Position numbers and translations under genes: made by a program. Of a stretch of DNA of 64,000 nt, positions 60,953 through 64,000 are shown piece after piece. The DNA is from Hyphococcus aureus (GTDB lineage Bacteria; Pseudomonadota; Alphaproteobacteria; Caulobacterales; Parvularculaceae): positions 1-64,000 of the forward strand of contig NZ_JBHRSH010000001.1 in assembly GCF_042643165.1 (NCBI RefSeq). Reading direction: 5' to 3'. Position 1 is the stretch's first letter. Each line of letters begins with the position of its first letter. Below the pieces are notes generated by a model. It was not told the DNA's origin, did not search any database, and saw only the letters and a program-made list of their open reading frames with translations.

Positions 60953-61227
60953 CCGCCTTCCTGTCGATTTTCATCACCGTTTTCCTCGCCGAGCTTGGCG
61001 ACAAGACCCAGCTTGCAACCGTTCTGTTCGCCAGTGATGGCGGCAAATCGAAACTCATGGTCTTCGCCGCCGCCGCGCTCGCCCTTGTCGCCTCTACCGG
61101 CCTTGCGGTGATCGCAGGCGCGGCCGCGGATAAATGGTTCTCGGCGCTGCCATTGAAGCTTATCGCCGGGGCAGGATTTGTTATTATCGGCGCGCTCATG
61201 ATCCTCGATCATTACAGGGCCGGATAA
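60949..61227 (+). CDS. Half-size GDT1/TMEM165 (UPF0016) family transporter
   Basis: This 92-residue membrane protein has three helices and one family signature F-L-A-E-L-G-D-K-T-Q near 13-22. Most family members (e.g. MntX-type manganese/cation exporters) have two such repeats in about 190 residues. Here a single copy is encoded, so a homodimer would be needed for transport, as suggested for other single-repeat members. It probably moves Mn2+ or Ca2+ across the inner membrane. No second copy is adjacent. Confidence 0.86.
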   Translation: MTAFLSIFITVFLAELGDKTQLATVLFASDGGKSKLMVFAAAALALVASTGLAVIAGAAADKWFSALPLKLIAGAGFVIIGALMILDHYRAG

Positions 61228-61251
61228 GGCTTCAAAAAAAAAGGAAACGCC

Positions 61252-62316
61252 ATGACGAGCGCCGCAGATGAATTCACCGGCTTCGCCGACACGCCGGAAC
61301 ATCTGAAATTCGATGAAGCCGCGCTCGACGCCTATATGCGCGAGAATGTCGATGGCTATGCAGGTCCGTTGACCGTCAAGAAATTCAAGGGCGGCCAGTC
61401 GAACCCGACCTATCTGATCACGACGCCAGCGAAAAAATATGTCCTGCGCCGCAAGCCGCCGGGAAAACTCCTGCCCTCCGCGCATGCGGTCGACCGCGAA
61501 TATAAAGTGATGACGGCGCTCGGAACGCAACATTTCCCCGTGCCGAAAACCTACGCCCTGTGCGAGGATGAAAGCGTCGTCGGCACCGCGTTTTTCATTA
61601 TGGACTTCGTCGAGGGCCGGATTTTCTGGGACGCCAGCCTGCCTGAAGTCGCGAAAGAAAAGCGCAAGCCGCTTTATTTTGCGCTGATCGACACGCTCGC
61701 CGACCTTCACAATGTCGATTACGAAAAGGCTGGCCTCGGCGACTACGGCAAGCCGGGCAATTATTTCGAACGCCAGATCGGCCGCTGGTCGAAACAATAT
61801 GTGGCGGCTGAAACCGGAACCATCGAAGAGATGGACAATCTCATGAACTGGCTGCCGACTGCGATCCCGTCGGATGACGCCACCTCCATCGTTCATGGCG
61901 ATTTTCGTTTCGACAACGCCATCATGCATCCGACGGAGCCGAAAGTGCTGGCCATGCTCGACTGGGAATTGTCGACGCTCGGCCACCCCCTCGCCGACTT
62001 CACTTATTTCCTGATGGTCTGGCACATGCCGGCGAGCGTGCGCGGCGGATTGCTCGGCGCCGATCTCGACGCGCTGGGCATCCCGACCATTGACGAAGCG
62101 GTGGCGCGTTATTCCGCGCGCACAGGCCGCGATGGCGTGCCGGATGTCAATTTCTGCCTCGCCTACAACATGTTCCGCCTCGCCTCGATCATTCAGGGCG
62201 TCTATGCGCGGTCATTGCAAGGTAATGCCTCCTCGCCAGCCGCAAAACAGATGGGCGAGAATGTCAAACCCCTTGCCGCGCTGGCATGGGGTTTTGCGCA
62301 GAAGGCGGGGGCTTGA
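61252..62316 (+). CDS. Phosphotransferase family protein (APH/ACAD10-like)
   Basis: This 354-residue kinase-fold protein has the glycine loop F-K-G-G-Q-S-N-P-T-Y near 45-54, a Lys in Y-V-L-R-R-K-P-P-G, the catalytic V-H-G-D-F-R-F-D-N near 213-221 and metal site L-D-W-E-L-S-T-L-G near 234-242. It groups with ACAD10-like proteins that phosphorylate 4-hydroxyacyl-CoA or unknown small molecules. AAGGAAA precedes the ATG. Confidence 0.9.
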   Translation: MTSAADEFTGFADTPEHLKFDEAALDAYMRENVDGYAGPLTVKKFKGGQSNPTYLITTPAKKYVLRRKPPGKLLPSAHAVDREYKVMTALGTQHFPVPKTYALCEDESVVGTAFFIMDFVEGRIFWDASLPEVAKEKRKPLYFALIDTLADLHNVDYEKAGLGDYGKPGNYFERQIGRWSKQYVAAETGTIEEMDNLMNWLPTAIPSDDATSIVHGDFRFDNAIMHPTEPKVLAMLDWELSTLGHPLADFTYFLMVWHMPASVRGGLLGADLDALGIPTIDEAVARYSARTGRDGVPDVNFCLAYNMFRLASIIQGVYARSLQGNASSPAAKQMGENVKPLAALAWGFAQKAGA

Positions 62317-62326
62317 CGACAAGTCG

Positions 62327-62833
62327 ATGACTATACCGACTCTACAAACGGCTCGGCTGACCTTACGCGCGCCGTCAAAAGACGACTTCTCCGTCTACCG
62401 CGATTTTTATGCCGACAAAAGTGCGTCGCTCGCTTACGGCGGTCCGTTGCCGGCGCATCTCGCCTTCCGAAAACTCGCCGCTGATCTCGGGCACTGGCAA
62501 TTGCGCGACTATGGCATGTGGGCGGTCGAAGAAAAAACCTCCGGAGAGATGGTCGGCGGCGCCGGGCTTGTCTGGCCGGAGGGATGGCCGCGCTCCGAAC
62601 TCACCTGGTGGATCATCCCCTCTGCACGCCGCAATGGCTATGCACTTGAAGCGTCGCGCGCCGTAATCGCCTATGCCTATAAAGAATTACAATGGGCGCA
62701 GGTCGAAACGCACATGAATGATGACAATGAAGCCGCCAGGAACCTTGCCTTAAAACTTGGCGGGCGCGTTATTGTTCGTGAAAAATTTCCCGACGGATAT
62801 GCAAGGGACGTTTATCTTCTACCGGCGTTATAA
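62327..62833 (+). CDS. GNAT-family N-acetyltransferase
   Basis: This 168-residue protein starts M-T-I-P-T-L-Q-T-A-R-L-T-L-R-A, typical of RimJ/RimL-like acetyltransferases; the acetyl-CoA loop is in S-A-R-R-N-G-Y-A-L-E-A near 102-112. The C-terminal A-R-N-L-A-L-K-L-G-G is also typical. It lies 10 bp after the kinase gene. The substrate is unknown; the open frame continues upstream to 62090 inside that gene. Confidence 0.88.
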   Translation: MTIPTLQTARLTLRAPSKDDFSVYRDFYADKSASLAYGGPLPAHLAFRKLAADLGHWQLRDYGMWAVEEKTSGEMVGGAGLVWPEGWPRSELTWWIIPSARRNGYALEASRAVIAYAYKELQWAQVETHMNDDNEAARNLALKLGGRVIVREKFPDGYARDVYLLPAL

Positions 62834-62868
62834 ATAACACTGCGTTCTTACGGCGCCGTCCAGCTTCG

Positions 62869-64000
62869 TTACGCCTTCAACAACGCCACCAGCAACACTG
62901 CAATCAACACACTCCATCCCGTCATGATCGCGACCGGCGCGGCGATGACGCCGATCGCCGTCAGCATCAGGGAGAGAAAGCCGAGATGGGCGAACGCCGC
63001 CGCAATTTGCCCGGTGAGCGCCCAACCGGCGCGCCCGCGCGCAAGCACCGCCGATTCAAGCCCGAGCGAGGCGATCTGAAAGAGCTGCGCAAACGCCATC
63101 AACGCGATCAACGGCGCGGCCGCGGCGAACTCTTCCCCGCCGACACCGACCGCAAGCTGGCGGCGCAAGAGGAAGAACACCGCGACCACGGGAAGCGCAA
63201 TCAGGATCGCCGTGCCGATGGACTGGAACGCGACTCTCGCCATGGCGCGCACGCCCTTGTCCGCTTCGATTTTTGACAGCTCCGGAAAGCTCGCCTGATT
63301 GAACATGCTCACGGGCTGGGCGAGCACATTCGCAAGATTAAAAGCGAGTTTGAAAAGACCCGCCGCCGCCGGGCCCAACACGCCCCCGACGATCAACAAG
63401 GGCACATTGTCGTGCATCAACGTAATGGAGCTCGACAGATTGGTTTTGATCATAAAGGGCAGCCATGCCTTGTCCGCCGCGCGGTCGGCTTTTCCAACCA
63501 CATCCGGCGTCAGGTTTTTCTTTTGCAGCTCACGCCAGCCGAGAACCCAGAGACTGGCGCCATGCACAAACACGCTGGCGATCCAGACCGCGAGAAAAGC
63601 CCCAACGCTCGCCTCGGTCAGCCAGAGTATAATGGCGCCGACAAACCGGATTGACGGCATCAGAGTGAGTTGCCAGCCGAGCAGATTGAACTTGTCATAG
63701 AGGCGCAACACGCCGGTCGGCGTCGCCGCGATCAGGAAGGGCGTTGCGAAACAATAGACGGTGATCAGCCCACGGATATCGTCTGACCAGCCGAACGCCC
63801 TAGCGGCGACGGGCGCGAGCCCGAGCGCGACAACGATCGAGACCACCGCGCTCAATATGTCGAGGCGGATCGTATAGCGCAGAAGGTCCCGAAAGCGCGC
63901 GTCATCCCCGTCGCGGACCATGGGCGCCCCGAAGCGGATGACCGCCTGCCAGGACTGGAACCGCGCGAGACCGGCGATCACCGTGGCGTAGGCATGAGCG
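62869..64000 (-). CDS. Oligosaccharide flippase-like membrane protein, 5' end beyond the window
   Basis: At least 377 residues of a polysaccharide-transport (Wzx/MATE-like) protein are visible, with about ten or more helices. The frame stays open to the window edge and reads ..A-H-A-Y-A-T-V-I-A-G-L-A-R-F-Q-S-W-Q-A-V, which is an internal stretch in such flippases, so the GTG at 63981 is unlikely to be the true start. It differs in sequence from the flippase at 24.5 kb. It is convergent with the acetyltransferase gene. Substrate is unknown; a second glycan locus may begin beyond the window. Confidence 0.85.
   Translation of the reverse strand, partial: AHAYATVIAGLARFQSWQAVIRFGAPMVRDGDDARFRDLLRYTIRLDILSAVVSIVVALGLAPVAARAFGWSDDIRGLITVYCFATPFLIAATPTGVLRLYDKFNLLGWQLTLMPSIRFVGAIILWLTEASVGAFLAVWIASVFVHGASLWVLGWRELQKKNLTPDVVGKADRAADKAWLPFMIKTNLSSSITLMHDNVPLLIVGGVLGPAAAGLFKLAFNLANVLAQPVSMFNQASFPELSKIEADKGVRAMARVAFQSIGTAILIALPVVAVFFLLRRQLAVGVGGEEFAAAAPLIALMAFAQLFQIASLGLESAVLARGRAGWALTGQIAAAFAHLGFLSLMLTAIGVIAAPVAIMTGWSVLIAVLLVALLKA

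Overview
The window (about 58% GC) looks like a chromosomal segment of a marine-type alphaproteobacterium. The gene order around 39.7-60 kb (pmbA/tldE, DUF4170, a DUF374 acyltransferase, waaA, lpxK, lpxL, DUF2093, xseA, purD) is an alphaproteobacterial pattern. A Parvularculaceae/Hyphomonadaceae-like host is my inference; no rRNA or other taxonomic marker is present. I found no tRNA, rRNA or CRISPR array.

Region 1 (0-0.13 kb) is the clipped end of an IS3-family insertion sequence. Region 2 (0.4-30 kb) is a Wzx/Wzy-type exopolysaccharide locus. It holds an initiating sugar-1-phosphate transferase, an outer-membrane beta-barrel protein, a Wzc-like tyrosine autokinase, a Wzy/ligase-like polymerase, a Wzx-like flippase, a Wza-like export lipoprotein, six glycosyltransferases, an acyltransferase and five sulfotransferases, which points to a sulfated polymer.

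Inside it (3.9-11.7 kb, minus strand) lies a complete, unusual lasso-peptide locus in the order EEP-family protein, nucleotidyltransferase (N), a 47-residue precursor A (not in a plain long-ORF view), PqqD-like RRE (B1), Cys protease (B2), AsnB-like cyclase (C), HPr-kinase-like kinase (K) and ABC exporter (D). B1-B2, C-K and K-D overlap or are translationally coupled. The precursor carries the leader signature Y-x2-P-x-L-x3-G-x-F-x3-T-x-G and ends in Ser, the residue phosphorylated in paeninodin-type lasso peptides. This ABC-exporter/kinase/nucleotidyltransferase layout is known from Bacillota clusters and is not the usual proteobacterial A-C-B-isopeptidase arrangement. It is the best candidate here for an undescribed system.

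A repeated 16-bp element (KTGC-N3-GCARCATAA) occurs only in intergenic DNA: six copies with 0-3 mismatches in the polysaccharide locus, one with N4 spacing, and one more at 42.7 kb. It is a candidate operator of the locus.

Region 3 (30-43 kb) is mixed: a P-loop ATPase, a LuxR-type regulator, a palindrome-rich non-coding kilobase, a UbiD-family decarboxylase, an amidohydrolase, enoyl-CoA hydratase, GATase, GST, PmbA/TldE, a tyrosine phosphatase, a 2OG-oxygenase-like protein and a short MreB-like protein coupled to msbA. Region 4 (43-49 kb) is lipid A/Kdo biosynthesis. Region 5 (49-64 kb) holds a Kazal-type lipoprotein, bacterioferritin and its ferredoxin, an M23 peptidase, xseA, a TPR protein, a sulfite dehydrogenase pair, an EPE-repeat envelope protein, purD, a hydrolase, a half-size GDT1 transporter, a kinase-fold protein, an acetyltransferase and the 3' part of a second flippase cut by the window end.
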